This document shows positions 42,448 to 51,757 of a stretch of DNA of 64,000 nt, piece by piece (position 1 is the stretch's first letter; each line of letters opens with the position of its first letter). The notes beneath the pieces were generated by a model. That model saw only the letters and a program-made list of their open reading frames with translations, made no database searches and had not been told where the DNA came from. Both the position numbers and the translations under genes were made by a program. This DNA is from Alphaproteobacteria bacterium (lineage in GTDB: Bacteria > Pseudomonadota > Alphaproteobacteria > UBA828): the NCBI GenBank assembly GCA_022826345.1, contig JAJDVB010000017.1, positions 1 through 64,000 on the forward strand. Direction: 5' to 3'.

Positions 42448-42909
42448 ATGCGGTTGACGGCACGCATATTCGTCGCGGCGATGGCGTCGCTCGCCGGTTG
42501 GCCGCCGGTCGGGCAGATCGCCTCTGCGTCGGACGATCTCGCGCAGGGTGCCGCGCTCTACACCGAGCACTGCGCCTCGTGCCACGGCGCCGACCTTGAA
42601 GGCGCACCGAATTGGCGGCAGAGGGGCGAGGACGGTCTCTATCCCGCACCGCCTCATGACGAGACCGGCCACACCTGGCACCACGGTGACCGGCTGTTGT
42701 TCGACTACACCAAGCTGGGTGGTGAGGGCGCGCTGGCTGCACTCGGCATTATGGACTTCGAGAGCGCGATGCCGGGCTTCGGCCATGTCCTCACCGACGA
42801 TGAAATCCGCGATGTCCTCGCCTTCATCAAGAGCACCTGGCCCGAGCCCTTGCGCCGCCACCAGGAGGACATGACGCGGCACGAGGCCGAGTCCCAACCG
42901 CAGGAATAG
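42448..42909 (+). CDS. Periplasmic cytochrome c, copper locus
   Basis: A 153-residue secreted protein: a signal peptide (LTARIFVAAMASLAGWPPVGQIASA), heme motif CASCH near residue 43, then a region rich in His (PPHDETGHTWHHGD) and a distal MPGFG that may give the axial Met. VLAFIKSTWPE is the usual end helix of small cytochromes c. It begins 7 nt after copA, so it is in the CueR-controlled operon. Its His-rich part might bind copper; this is inference. Confidence 0.82.
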   Translation: MRLTARIFVAAMASLAGWPPVGQIASASDDLAQGAALYTEHCASCHGADLEGAPNWRQRGEDGLYPAPPHDETGHTWHHGDRLLFDYTKLGGEGALAALGIMDFESAMPGFGHVLTDDEIRDVLAFIKSTWPEPLRRHQEDMTRHEAESQPQE

Positions 42910-42917
42910 GCTAGGGC

Positions 42918-43361
42918 ATGGCGGATCGCTCCCCGCGTCGGCGGTCGCAGGCCTCTTTCTACGCCGCGGCGCTGCTGTGGCTGCCGGCGGGCGTGCTGGT
43001 GTCGGCCGCGATCCGCTTCGGCCCGACGGCGGTAGCGCCCAGCGAGGGAGCGACGGCGGCGCTCATGGCCGTGCCGTCGCTGATCGTGGCTGCGGTCTGC
43101 GGCCTGCCGCTGGCGTGGGCGTGCCGGCGGCTGGGGCGGCTCGGCCATGCGCGCGCGGCGTGGATTGTAGGCATCGTCCTCGGGGTCGCCACGGTGGCGG
43201 CGTCGCTTTCAGCCGGCCTGTTCGGCCCGCCGGGTATCGCCATCGTCGCGGTAGTGCTGAGCCTACCGGTCTGGATCGCCGTATTCTGGCTCCGCCGGCG
43301 CACGCGGCCTGACGCCGATACCGGGAGCCCACCCCTGGACGGGCAGGATCGGCGCCCATAG
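42918..43361 (+). CDS. Small four-span membrane protein
   Basis: A 147-residue hydrophobic protein with about four predicted helices (FYAAALLWLPAGVLVSAAI, AALMAVPSLIVAAVCGLPLAWA, AAWIVGIVLGVATVAASL, GIAIVAVVLSLPVWIAVFWL), basic at both ends. I do not recognise a family. It starts 8 nt after the copper-locus cytochrome c, with no strong SD, and is probably the last gene of that operon. Confidence 0.55.
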   Translation: MADRSPRRRSQASFYAAALLWLPAGVLVSAAIRFGPTAVAPSEGATAALMAVPSLIVAAVCGLPLAWACRRLGRLGHARAAWIVGIVLGVATVAASLSAGLFGPPGIAIVAVVLSLPVWIAVFWLRRRTRPDADTGSPPLDGQDRRP

Positions 43362-43417
43362 GCTGACCCCGCGCCACCCGCTCAAGCCAGCGTGGCGCGT
43401 CCAACCGTGGAGCGCTG

Positions 43418-44623
43418 ATGGAATCGCGACTGGGTGCGGCGCTGCGCCCGTACTTCCCGCTCGCTGCCGGGGTCCTGATCAATCTCTCGACCGGGATCCT
43501 CTACGCGTGGAGCGTCTTCGTGGCGCCGCTCGAAGCGGCGCTGGACGCCGACCGCGCGACGGTGAGCGGCGCGCAGTCGCTCTGCCTGTTCACCGCGACG
43601 ATCGGCTGCTTCGTGATGCACCGGTTGCTGCACTGGTTCACGCTTCCACAGCTCACACTGGTTATGGGCGCCGTGTCGGCGGTCGGTTTCGCGCTCGCGG
43701 GCTTCGTCCAGTCGGTCGCGGCACTCTATGTCGGCTACGGCGTTCTCTTCGGCTTTGCCGTCGGCGTCGTCTATTTCGTCGCGATGACCGCGGCGAGCAT
43801 CGACGGGCCGGTGCGCCCCAGCATCGCCATGAGCATCAACATGTCGGCGGTCGCCATGGGCGGCATCGCCTGGTCACCCGGCCTTGCCATTCTGATGGCT
43901 GCGACGGGGCCGGAGACGACCTTCGGCGTGACGGCTGCGGTGATTTTCCTGGCCATCGCGGTCGCCGCTGCACTCATCACGCTCTCCCGCAAGGAAGCGC
44001 CGGCGACCGGCACGATCGGGCTCTTCCAGGACATCCTGACCGACCGGCCCCGCGTGGTGATCGCGATCTTCCTGGGCTTTCTCTGCATCGCCTTCACGGC
44101 GCTCATGGTCATCGGCCACGCGGCGACGATGATGGCCGCCTGGGGGGCGTCTGCCGACCAGACCCAGTTCGCACCGATGCTCTCCAGCGCAGGCTACGTG
44201 GCCGGCGGGCTGGTCGGCGGTGTTCTCGTCGATGCGCTGACGGGCCGACGCGTGCTCACAGGCGTCGGTCTCGTCATGGGCGCGTTTCTGCTGGCGCTCT
44301 TCTTCATGCCCGGCGTGGTCATGGGGCTCGCCGCCATCGCCGCGGTCGGCATGGCCTTCGGCGTCGTCGCAAGCGCGCACCCGGTGACCATCGCGGGCTA
44401 TTACGGGGCGGCGGCGCTGCCCAGAGTCTTCGGCCGCATCGCCATCGCCTACGGGCTCGGCGGCCTGCTCGGGCCGTTCTCCGCAGGCGCGATCTACGAT
44501 GCCGATCAGCACTACGGCACCGCGGTCATCTTGACCGCCGCGATCGCCTTCCTGGGCGCGCTATTCTATGCGGGCCTGCCCCGCCGCGAGCGGCTCGGCG
44601 CATCGGCGCGGCCGGCGGCTTGA
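43418..44623 (+). CDS. MFS transporter, OxlT/OFA-like
   Basis: A 401-residue 12-span carrier resembling the oxalate:formate antiporter subfamily: LINLSTGILYAWSVFVAPLE at helix 1, SGAQSLCLFTATIG at helix 2, and the second-half start VVIAIFLGFLCIAFTALMVIGHA. The substrate is probably a small carboxylate, by family only. ATG 43418 follows a gene-poor 56 bp. The alpha/beta hydrolase gene begins 15 nt after its stop. Confidence 0.8.
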   Translation: MESRLGAALRPYFPLAAGVLINLSTGILYAWSVFVAPLEAALDADRATVSGAQSLCLFTATIGCFVMHRLLHWFTLPQLTLVMGAVSAVGFALAGFVQSVAALYVGYGVLFGFAVGVVYFVAMTAASIDGPVRPSIAMSINMSAVAMGGIAWSPGLAILMAATGPETTFGVTAAVIFLAIAVAAALITLSRKEAPATGTIGLFQDILTDRPRVVIAIFLGFLCIAFTALMVIGHAATMMAAWGASADQTQFAPMLSSAGYVAGGLVGGVLVDALTGRRVLTGVGLVMGAFLLALFFMPGVVMGLAAIAAVGMAFGVVASAHPVTIAGYYGAAALPRVFGRIAIAYGLGGLLGPFSAGAIYDADQHYGTAVILTAAIAFLGALFYAGLPRRERLGASARPAA

Positions 44624-44638
44624 GGAGGAGACGGAACC

Positions 44639-45466
44639 ATGCCGCATGTCACGACCAATGACGGGGTTCGCCTTCACTATGTGGAGAAGGGGAGCGGCGC
44701 ACCCCTCGTCATGATCCCCGGCTGGTCGCAGACCGCCGCGCAGTTCGAGGCCCAGATCGAGGGGCTTTCAGCCAGCCGCCGCGTCATCGCCTTCGACATG
44801 CGCGGGCACGGCGAATCCGACAAGCCTGAACACGGCTACAAGATCCAGCGCCTCGCCATGGACGTGCGCAACGCGATCGAGGCGCTCGGCCTGGAGGGGG
44901 TGAGCCTGCTCGGCCACTCCATGGGGTGCTCCGTGATCTGGTGCTACATCGACCTCTTCGGCGAAGCGGGGCTGGAGCGGCTCGTCCTGGTCGATCAGAT
45001 GCCCAGCATCACCGCGCGCGATGAGTGGTCCGATCAGGAGAAGCAGGACGCCGGCGCGATCTTCAATGGCGCGAGCCTCTACGAGACCATCGCCGCCCTC
45101 GCCGGGAAGGAGGGCGTGGGGACCACGAAGGGCTTCATCAGCAGCATGTTCACCGGCGGCTTTCCAGAGGAGCGGGTGGCGTGGGTCATCGAGCAGAATC
45201 GCAAGATGCCGCGCCGCCACGCGGCCACGCTGCTCCTCAATCATTCGACGCAGGACTGGCGCGACCTGATCCCCCGCATCACGCTGCCTGCGCTCATCGT
45301 CGGCGGCCGAGTCAGCCTGATCGACTGGCGCTCGCAGGAGTGGATGCAGCGCCAGATCGCGGGCTCGAAGTTGGAGATTTTCGAGGAAGCGGACGGCGGC
45401 AATCACTTCATGTTTATGGAGAACCCGGAACGCTTCAACCGCGTGGTGGACGCGTTCCTCGGCTAA
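44639..45466 (+). CDS. Alpha/beta hydrolase
   Basis: A 275-residue hydrolase of the haloperoxidase/esterase-like group. Visible: VMIPGWSQTAAQF (oxyanion side), VIAFDMRGHGESDKPEHGY, the nucleophile elbow LLGHSMGCSV, and GGNHFMFMENPERF with the catalytic His. Start ATG 44639 has AGGAGGAGA at about 7 nt, a very strong site. Likely co-transcribed with the MFS carrier, perhaps hydrolysing what the carrier imports. Substrate unknown. Confidence 0.85.
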   Translation: MPHVTTNDGVRLHYVEKGSGAPLVMIPGWSQTAAQFEAQIEGLSASRRVIAFDMRGHGESDKPEHGYKIQRLAMDVRNAIEALGLEGVSLLGHSMGCSVIWCYIDLFGEAGLERLVLVDQMPSITARDEWSDQEKQDAGAIFNGASLYETIAALAGKEGVGTTKGFISSMFTGGFPEERVAWVIEQNRKMPRRHAATLLLNHSTQDWRDLIPRITLPALIVGGRVSLIDWRSQEWMQRQIAGSKLEIFEEADGGNHFMFMENPERFNRVVDAFLG

Positions 45467-45469
45467 TCG

Positions 45470-47227
45470 TCAGCCTGTGCGCGCCTCCACGCGGATCGTG
45501 ACGATGTCGGTGTCGTGATACTGCTGGTGGTGGACGGAAGACGCGAGGTGGCGTAGCAGCCTTAGCGACACCTCCCGCTCAGGCGCATCCTCGGACGCCT
45601 CGCCCATGAGGGCGATCCGATCCTCCAGGTTCTCCTCGCCGGGTGCGGCGATGAACTCCAGCACCGCGGCGCCGCCCTCCTTGTGGGCGGTGAGCAGCAG
45701 CCGCCGCCTCCGGTGCGGCGCGCCCTCGGCTTCGTCCTCTTCGTCGTGCCGCAGGAGGGTCAGAATCGCCTCCTCGGCGGCGGCATCGAGGCGGTGCGCC
45801 ATCGCCTCGCCCCAGCCGCTGCGGGAGGCGAAGGACTGCAGGAACTCTCTGATCTTCGGCAGCGACGCCACCTCGAAGGGCGCCTGGACGCGGCGCCTGC
45901 GGGGCGCCGTGAACTCCACGAAGAGCGTGAGCAGGATCGCCGTCATTCCGCCGGCCGTCATGCCGTTCTCGAGGAGCCCGCCGGCGATACCCGAGACATG
46001 CTCAGGGAAAATCACGCCGTTCTGGAAGCCGACCCCGATCCAGAAGGACACCCCTGCGATCAGGCCCTTGCGGTAGTCCACCCCGTCCTGGATGACGATC
46101 CGCATGCCGACCACGAAGAGCAGCCCCAGCAGAACCGTGATGTAGGCCGCCGCAACCGGCCCCGGTATCGCCAGCACGACGGCGAGCGCCTTAGGAATGA
46201 ACGCCACCACTACGAAAGCGATCCCGAGCGCGACGCCCACACTGCGGGCGCCGACGCCGGTGAGCGCGGTCACCGATATGCTCGTGGAATAGGTTGTGTT
46301 GGGCACGGTCCCCACTAGGCCGGAGAGCAGGTTGCCCACGCCGTCGGCGCTCACCGCCCCCTGCACCGCCCGAAAATTCACCGCGCGCTGCTTGCGCCAG
46401 GAGACACGCTGGATGGCGATACCGTCGCCCACCGTTTCGACGGCGCCGACCAGGGTGACGAAGACAAAGGCTGGCAGGAGGCCCCAGAAGACTGGCCCGA
46501 ACTCGATATCGAAGCCCGGCCATCCGCCCGATGGCACACCCACCCAAGACGCCGCGGCGATGCCGGCGACGTCGTAGAAGCCGAAATACCCGGCAACCCC
46601 GCAGCCGGCGACGATGCCGATGACCGGCGCCCAGAGTCTGAGCGCGCCCGTGGCTTTCAGTGAGATGCCGCACAGGACGAGCACGGTCACAAGCGCCGCG
46701 AGCGGCGCGCCGAGCTCCGACGTGCCTTCCGGAACCTGACCCAACATGCCGAAGACGATCGGCATCACCGTGACGGGGATCAGCATGATGACCGTGCCCG
46801 AGACGGTCGGCGTCAGAATCCGCCGGAGCAGCGAGAGCCGCCACGCGAGCAGGAACTGGAATAGGGCGGAGATCACCACCAGCGTCGCCAGCATCGCCGG
46901 GCCGCCCTGAGCGATCGCGCCGACGCAGATCGCGATGAAGGCCCCGGAGGTGCCCATGACAAGGACGTAGCCGGCACCGATTCGCCCGACACGGACCGCC
47001 TGCAGGACCGAGGTGATGCCGCTGACCAGGACGGCGCCGAAGACCGCCCACGTCAGATAGGATTCCGCCCCGCCCGCGGCACGGACCACGATCGCAGGCG
47101 TCAGCGCGACGCCGGCGATACAAAGGACGGCGAGCTGCAGGCCGAGGCCGCAGCTGAGGGCAATGGGCGGTCGTTCGTCGGGCTCGTAGCGAACGCCGCC
47201 CGGCCGCTCTGAGCCGCCTGTCGTCAT
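45470..47227 (-). CDS. NCS2 permease fused to RsbW-like domain
   Basis: A 585-residue protein. Residues 1 to about 440 are a nucleobase-ascorbate (xanthine/uracil) permease: VLVMGTSGAFIAIC, FVTLVGAVETVGDGIAI, and GLVGTVPNTTYSTSISVTALTGVGAR are NCS2 motifs. Residues from about 450 match anti-sigma (RsbW/HATPase_c_2) kinases: LPKIREFLQSFASRSGWGE, AMAHRLDAAAEEAILTLLRH, and a C-terminal SLRLLRHLASSVHHQQYHDTDIVTIRV. The N-box Asn and the D-x-G of active kinases are not visible, so ATP use is doubtful. ATG 47227 has GGGAGGG. Confidence 0.8.
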   Translation of the reverse strand: MTTGGSERPGGVRYEPDERPPIALSCGLGLQLAVLCIAGVALTPAIVVRAAGGAESYLTWAVFGAVLVSGITSVLQAVRVGRIGAGYVLVMGTSGAFIAICVGAIAQGGPAMLATLVVISALFQFLLAWRLSLLRRILTPTVSGTVIMLIPVTVMPIVFGMLGQVPEGTSELGAPLAALVTVLVLCGISLKATGALRLWAPVIGIVAGCGVAGYFGFYDVAGIAAASWVGVPSGGWPGFDIEFGPVFWGLLPAFVFVTLVGAVETVGDGIAIQRVSWRKQRAVNFRAVQGAVSADGVGNLLSGLVGTVPNTTYSTSISVTALTGVGARSVGVALGIAFVVVAFIPKALAVVLAIPGPVAAAYITVLLGLLFVVGMRIVIQDGVDYRKGLIAGVSFWIGVGFQNGVIFPEHVSGIAGGLLENGMTAGGMTAILLTLFVEFTAPRRRRVQAPFEVASLPKIREFLQSFASRSGWGEAMAHRLDAAAEEAILTLLRHDEEDEAEGAPHRRRRLLLTAHKEGGAAVLEFIAAPGEENLEDRIALMGEASEDAPEREVSLRLLRHLASSVHHQQYHDTDIVTIRVEARTG

Positions 47228-47323
47228 GCCGCACCCTCCCTGTCCAGAGTGCGGGCCGCACTGTGGCACAGGCGCGCGCTATCGCGAAGCGGCAAACAGC
47301 GGCAGGAAGCGCGGTCGCCGGGA

Positions 47324-48226
47324 TCAGACGTCGTATTCGAGGCCGATGTCGCGGTAGCGCTCGGGGTCCTCAAGCCAGCGCTGGCGCACCTTCACGAAAA
47401 GCTTGAGGTCGATTGGGCGGCCCAGGATCTGAGAAAGCTCGGCGCGCGCTGCCGTGCCGATCGCCTTGATCCGCTGCCCGCCCTTGCCGAGGACGATGCC
47501 CTTGTGCGTCTCCCGCTGCACGTAGATCACCTGCTCGACCCGTGCGCCGCCGTTTCGCGCGCTGGTCCAGCCTTCGGTCTCGACCGCGACGGCATAGGGG
47601 AGCTCCTGGCGCAACTGCAGGAAGAGCTGTTCGCGCGTGATCTCGGCCGCTAGCAGGCGCTCCGATATGTCGGTGAGCTGGTCTTCGGGATAGAGCCAGG
47701 GGCCCGGCGGCATCCGCGCCTTGAGCACGCCAAGCAGGTCTTCGACCCCGTCGCCGTCGAGCGCCGAGACCATGAAGATCTCGGCTGCGAGCCCGGTTTC
47801 CTCGACCCCCGCCGCGAGCGGAAGCAGGGCGTGGCGCGGCACTAGGTCGATCTTGTTGAGCGCCACCAGGGTCTCGCGTCCGGTCTCCTTGAGCCGGTCG
47901 ATGATGGCCCTGGTCTCGCCCGTCAGCCCGCGCTTCGCGTCCACCAGCAGCAGGATGGCGTCGGCGTCGTGCGCGCCGCTCCAGGCGGCGTGGACCATCG
48001 CACGCTCGAAGCGGTGCTTGGCAGCAAAGATTCCGGGCGTGTCGACGAAGACGAGCTGCACGTCGTCGATCACACGAATGCCGCGCAAGCGGCTGCGCGT
48101 GGTCTGCACCTTGGGTGAGACGATGGCGACCTTGGCGCCGACCAGCCGGTTGACCAGCGTCGACTTGCCGACATTGGGCGCCCCCAGCACGGCGACGAAG
48201 CCCGCGCGGGTGTGGGCCTCAGCCAT
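47324..48226 (-). CDS. era: GTPase Era
   Basis: A 300-residue GTPase that checks 16S rRNA maturation and 30S assembly. G1 GAPNVGKST (residues 16-24), G2 region KVQTTRSRLRGI, G3 FVDTPGIF, G4 NKIDL, then the KH domain with KGIVLGKGGQRIKAIGTAAR. Start ATG 48226 lies inside the end of rnc (8-nt overlap), so the two are coupled. Order acpS-lepB-rnc-era is standard for alphaproteobacteria. Confidence 0.97.
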   Translation of the reverse strand: MAEAHTRAGFVAVLGAPNVGKSTLVNRLVGAKVAIVSPKVQTTRSRLRGIRVIDDVQLVFVDTPGIFAAKHRFERAMVHAAWSGAHDADAILLLVDAKRGLTGETRAIIDRLKETGRETLVALNKIDLVPRHALLPLAAGVEETGLAAEIFMVSALDGDGVEDLLGVLKARMPPGPWLYPEDQLTDISERLLAAEITREQLFLQLRQELPYAVAVETEGWTSARNGGARVEQVIYVQRETHKGIVLGKGGQRIKAIGTAARAELSQILGRPIDLKLFVKVRQRWLEDPERYRDIGLEYDV

Positions 48227-48920
48227 CGCCGTCGTGCCCACCAGCGGTGATACGCGCGACCAACGCGTCGGCGGCACCCTGCTCTGCCGCGCGCTTGGTG
48301 GCGCCGGTAGCGACCGCCGTGCCGAGCCCGGCGACCTCCGCCTCCACCTCGAAGAGCGGGCTGTGGGCGGGGCCGCTCGACGACAACACGCGATAGAGCG
48401 GAAGCCCGAGCCCCCGCGCCTGCGTCCACTCCTGGAGCCGGGTCTTGGGATCGCGCGGCGGTTCCGGATCGGCGTCCAATGCGGGCGACCAATAGCGGCG
48501 GATGAAGTACTCGGCGGCTTCGAGGCCGCCATCGATATAGAGGGCGCCGATGACCGCCTCGCAGGCATCCGCCAGGTTGGCCGGATTGTCGCGCCCACCA
48601 GCGACGTCCTCGCTGCGGCTCAGAGTCAGCCGGTCGCCGAGCGCGAGGCTGCGGGCCACGCCCTCCAAAGCCTCGCGGCGGACCAGCGCGGAATAGCGCT
48701 GGGAAAGCGCGCCCTCGGCCTCGTGCGGGAATGCCTCGTACAGCATCGCCGCCACGACCATGCCGAGCACGCGGTCGCCCAGAAATTCCAGGCGCTGGTT
48801 GCTGCCGGCCTTCCCGCCCGCGCTCGGATGGCGCAACGCGAGTGCGAGCAGCGCCGGGCTCGCGAAGCGGTGGCCGAGAACCTCGTCGAGGGACTCCGCA
48901 GGCTGGGCGACGCCTTCCAC
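48219..48920 (-). CDS. rnc: Ribonuclease III
   Basis: A 233-residue double-strand RNA endonuclease for rRNA and mRNA processing. The catalytic signature NQRLEFLGDRVL is at residues 41-52 with E45 and D49; DACEAVIGALYIDGG is the second acidic motif. A C-terminal dsRNA-binding domain begins at about 158 (DPKTRLQEWTQARG) and ends with ATGATKRAAEQGAADAL. Start GTG 48920 has GGAGGAGG directly upstream. Confidence 0.96.
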   Translation of the reverse strand: MEGVAQPAESLDEVLGHRFASPALLALALRHPSAGGKAGSNQRLEFLGDRVLGMVVAAMLYEAFPHEAEGALSQRYSALVRREALEGVARSLALGDRLTLSRSEDVAGGRDNPANLADACEAVIGALYIDGGLEAAEYFIRRYWSPALDADPEPPRDPKTRLQEWTQARGLGLPLYRVLSSSGPAHSPLFEVEAEVAGLGTAVATGATKRAAEQGAADALVARITAGGHDGDG

Positions 48921-48955
48921 CGCCTCCTCCGGCCCATCTGCCCTGCCCTTGGGCG

Positions 48956-49723
48956 CTAGTCGATCGCCTTGAATACCCGCTCGCCGCGTGTTGCGCTGGG
49001 CCAGTTCCAGACCTCCCCGATGCTGGTTCCGTCCTCCAGCGAGTGGAAGATGAACTCGGCCCGGCCCACGAGGTTTTCGGACGGGATGAACCCGACCGAG
49101 GGCACGCGGCTGTCGAGCGAGTTATCCCGGTTGTCGCCCATGGCGAAGTAATGGTCGGCGGGCACGGTGTAGATCTGCGTGTTGTCGAGGCCGCCAGTGG
49201 GCGTCGCGTCGAGGGTCATGTAGCTTACGCCATTCGGCAGCGTCTCGCGATACTGGCGCAAGACGCGCTCGCGGCCGTAGCGATCCGCGTAGCTGTAATC
49301 GTCCACGCGTTCGCGCTTCACTGGCGTGCCGTTGATGTGGAGCACGCCCTTGAGCACCTGGATGCGGTCTCCCGGCAGCCCGATGATGCGCTTGATGTAG
49401 TCGGTCTCGTTGTCGCGGGGCAGCTTGAAGACCGCGACATCGCCGCGATCGGGCGGGCTGTCGATGATGCGTCCGTCGAAGATATCGACGCCCCAGGGCA
49501 GGGAGTACGTGCTGTAGCCGTAGGCGTATTTCGACACGAACAGGTAGTCGCCGACGAGCAGGGTCGGGATCATCGAGCCGGAGGGGATGTTGAAGGGCTC
49601 GATCGCGACGGTACGCACGATCAGCGCGGCAAGAACCGCGTAGATCAGGGTCCGGATCGTGTCCCAGAAGCCGCTGAATCTGCGCTTGGCTGAGCCCTTG
49701 TCTTGAGATTTGGCGCGCGCCAT
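48956..49723 (-). CDS. lepB: Signal peptidase I
   Basis: A 255-residue membrane peptidase that cuts Sec and Tat signal peptides. One N-terminal membrane segment (IRTLIYAVLAALIVRTVAI) leads to S50 in IPSGSMIPTL, the nucleophile, and K111 in YIKRIIGLPGD, the general base. GDNRDNSLDSR closes the family motif set. ATG 49723. Located between acpS and rnc on the same strand. Confidence 0.96.
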   Translation of the reverse strand: MARAKSQDKGSAKRRFSGFWDTIRTLIYAVLAALIVRTVAIEPFNIPSGSMIPTLLVGDYLFVSKYAYGYSTYSLPWGVDIFDGRIIDSPPDRGDVAVFKLPRDNETDYIKRIIGLPGDRIQVLKGVLHINGTPVKRERVDDYSYADRYGRERVLRQYRETLPNGVSYMTLDATPTGGLDNTQIYTVPADHYFAMGDNRDNSLDSRVPSVGFIPSENLVGRAEFIFHSLEDGTSIGEVWNWPSATRGERVFKAID

Positions 49724-49782
49724 GTGCGGTCGGTTCGGTTCCAGCTGTTCGCGGCCCGGGCCGCCCGCTGCCCTCGTTGCCG

Positions 49783-50187
49783 TCAGTCGGTTGCAGGGAT
49801 TGCCGTGATTACCACGATGGCCTGGGCGATGGGTGGCTCATCGGTCATGGTCACGTCGATCCGGCACCTCATGCCCGAAGGCGTGAGCGATTGCAAGCGC
49901 CTGAGCGCGCCGCCGGTCAGCTCGATGGTCGGCTGGCCGCTGGGCAGGTTGACCACCGCCATGTCGCGCCAGAAGACGCCTTGGCGGAGCCCGGTGCCCA
50001 GCGCCTTCGCGCAGGCCTCCTTGGCGGCGAAGCGACGGGCGTAGGTTTCCTCCGGCCTCAGCCGGCGCTCGGCACGTGCGCGTTCGACTGCGGTGAAGAC
50101 GCGGTGGGTAAAGCGCGCGCCGAAGCGGTCGAGCGTGCCCGCGATCCGCCGGATGTCGACGATGTCGGCGCCGAGGCCGACGATCAT
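49783..50187 (-). CDS. acpS: Holo-[acyl-carrier-protein] synthase
   Basis: A 134-residue enzyme that attaches 4'-phosphopantetheine to acyl carrier protein. The start [15 protein letters not shown] carries the Mg-binding Asp; [14 protein letters not shown] carries the second acidic motif. ATG 50187 gives the family start; the in-frame GTG at 50220 would add 11 residues but has no SD. Slightly longer than E. coli AcpS. Confidence 0.93.
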   Translation of the reverse strand: MIVGLGADIVDIRRIAGTLDRFGARFTHRVFTAVERARAERRLRPEETYARRFAAKEACAKALGTGLRQGVFWRDMAVVNLPSGQPTIELTGGALRRLQSLTPSGMRCRIDVTMTDEPPIAQAIVVITAIPATD

Positions 50188-50233
50188 CGGCCAGGCCGGC
50201 GGCTCGGCAGCGGCGCTCACCGCACGCGCACCA

Positions 50234-50929
50234 TCAGCGGCCGCGGTCCACCAGCACCTGGTCGAGATGGGTCACGTTCGCGGCGGCCTGCTGGGCGTCC
50301 TCCTGGGCGGGCTCGGGGGCTGCATCGGGGATGGTGATTTCGTCATCCGCCTGCCGCGCGGGGTCCAGTTTGGCGCGGCGCTCCTCGTCGAGCACCTGGC
50401 GCCGCCGCAGGCGCCTGGCCTGGCGGTGGTGCTGGTAGTTGCCCACCACCCGTCGGATCGGGAAGAAGAACAGGACCCACACGACCACCGCCGTTGGCAG
50501 TCCGCCCACCAGCATGGGCAGCAGCACCGTGCCCGGCTCCTCGAAAATGGTGCCGATCGTCATATCGGCCGGCAGCTCCTGGCCGCGCTCGTAGCCGAGA
50601 ATCCACGTTCCGAGCCAGATGATCCCCGCCCAGATGAACGGGAAGGTCCACGGATTGCCGACCGCGGTGCCGATCGCCGACGCGATGATGTTGCCGCGCA
50701 GCGCCCATGCCAGCACCGCGGCGAGAATGAAGTGGAACCCGATCAGTGGCGTGAACGAGACCGCCGCGCCACACGCGAAGCCGCAGGCGATGGCGTAGGG
50801 CGAGCCTTGCAGGCGTTTGAGCTTGAAGGTCCAGTATCGAAAAACCCGGCCCCAGTTCATGGTGGGCCACACGAACCGCCGCAGGCGGGCCCATCGGCTC
50901 AGCTTCTTGCGTCGGCGAAACAGGCTCAA
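50234..50929 (-). CDS. DUF2062 membrane protein
   Basis: A 231-residue inner-membrane protein of the DUF2062 family, function unknown. The family core is [24 protein letters not shown] with [33 protein letters not shown]. Two or three membrane helices, then a basic patch ([10 protein letters not shown]) and an acidic C-terminal tail. Start TTG 50929 is chosen because CGAGGG lies 5 nt upstream and gives MSLFRRRKK; the longer frame to 50992 lacks an SD. Confidence 0.82.
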   Translation of the reverse strand: MSLFRRRKKLSRWARLRRFVWPTMNWGRVFRYWTFKLKRLQGSPYAIACGFACGAAVSFTPLIGFHFILAAVLAWALRGNIIASAIGTAVGNPWTFPFIWAGIIWLGTWILGYERGQELPADMTIGTIFEEPGTVLLPMLVGGLPTAVVVWVLFFFPIRRVVGNYQHHRQARRLRRRQVLDEERRAKLDPARQADDEITIPDAAPEPAQEDAQQAAANVTHLDQVLVDRGR

Positions 50930-51166
50930 GGCGGCCCTCGACTCAGCCCGCGCCCGGCAGGAGTCTCCGCGCCGGCCATGCGGGTAACGCACGACCGAAA
51001 GCCAACGCCTGTCTCATCGCCTTCCTCCCAACCGCGGGTTTACCCTTCTTATTTTTCGTCCCCAATCCGAGACTTAGCCCAAGTTCGGGCGGTCGTGCAA
51101 GACCCGGCGCACTTGCGCGCTCGATCGCCGAACGAGTCCCCGCACCTACATATGGGCCAGTCAGCC

Positions 51167-51194
51167 TTGCATTTAGTGTGTGATACTGTATATT
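51167..51194 (+). promoter_or_regulatory. Candidate gcrA promoter
   Basis: TTGCAT (51167-51172) and TATATT (51189-51194) are 16 nt apart, in an AT-richer block of the otherwise empty gap 50930-51262. A GAGTC (GANTC) site, the CcrM methylation target, lies at 51134-51138 just upstream. Cell-cycle control by methylation is possible but unproven. Confidence 0.5.
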
Positions 51195-51262
51195 GGGAGT
51201 TTAGGGCACATCGCGACAATATTTGGACCGGTGCAAGCCCGGCACCGGACGGAGGGACGGTT

Positions 51263-51724
51263 ATGACAGCCTGGACGCCGGAGCGGGTCGCCACCGTGAC
51301 CCGGCTGTGGAACGAAGGACTCACGACCGCCGAGATCGGGCGTGCGGTCGGCATGTCAAAGAATGCCGTCGTCGGCAAGGCGCATCGCTTGCAGCTGCCG
51401 CCGCGCCCATCGCCGATCCGGCGCGGAAAGAGTTATTCGCGCACACCGAAGGCCAAGAACGGCGTGAACGGTGCAAACGGTGTGCATGGCACGAACGGAC
51501 GCAAGTCAGCGACGGCGCAGTCTGGGATCGTGGTGCCGGCAAGATCGCGAGCGCCGGAGCCGTCTCTCGCCGTGGGCAGTTCGGCGTGCAAATGGCCGAT
51601 CGGCCATCCCGACGAGCCCAGCTTCCACTTCTGCGGCGAGCTTGCGCTGCTCGGCAAGCCCTACTGCCTGGAGCACTACCGCAGGGCCTACGTGGCCGTC
51701 AGGCCCCGCTCCGACGCGGCCTGA
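51263..51724 (+). CDS. gcrA: GcrA cell-cycle regulator
   Basis: A 153-residue alphaproteobacterial sigma-70 cofactor that activates promoters with methylated GANTC sites. The N-terminal DNA-binding helices (WTPERVATVTRLWNEGLTTAEIGRAVG) and VSKNAVVGKAHRL-like SKNAVVGKAHRLQLPPRP are diagnostic. A low-complexity Asn/Gly linker follows (NGVNGANGVHGTNGR). The C-terminus (CKWPIGHPDEPSFHFCG...PYCLEHYRRAY) binds sigma-70. ATG 51263 has GGAGGGA at about 6 nt. Confidence 0.96.
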   Translation: MTAWTPERVATVTRLWNEGLTTAEIGRAVGMSKNAVVGKAHRLQLPPRPSPIRRGKSYSRTPKAKNGVNGANGVHGTNGRKSATAQSGIVVPARSRAPEPSLAVGSSACKWPIGHPDEPSFHFCGELALLGKPYCLEHYRRAYVAVRPRSDAA

Positions 51725-51757
51725 GCCATCCCCGACGGGGCCTCGCCGCCGGCGTCG

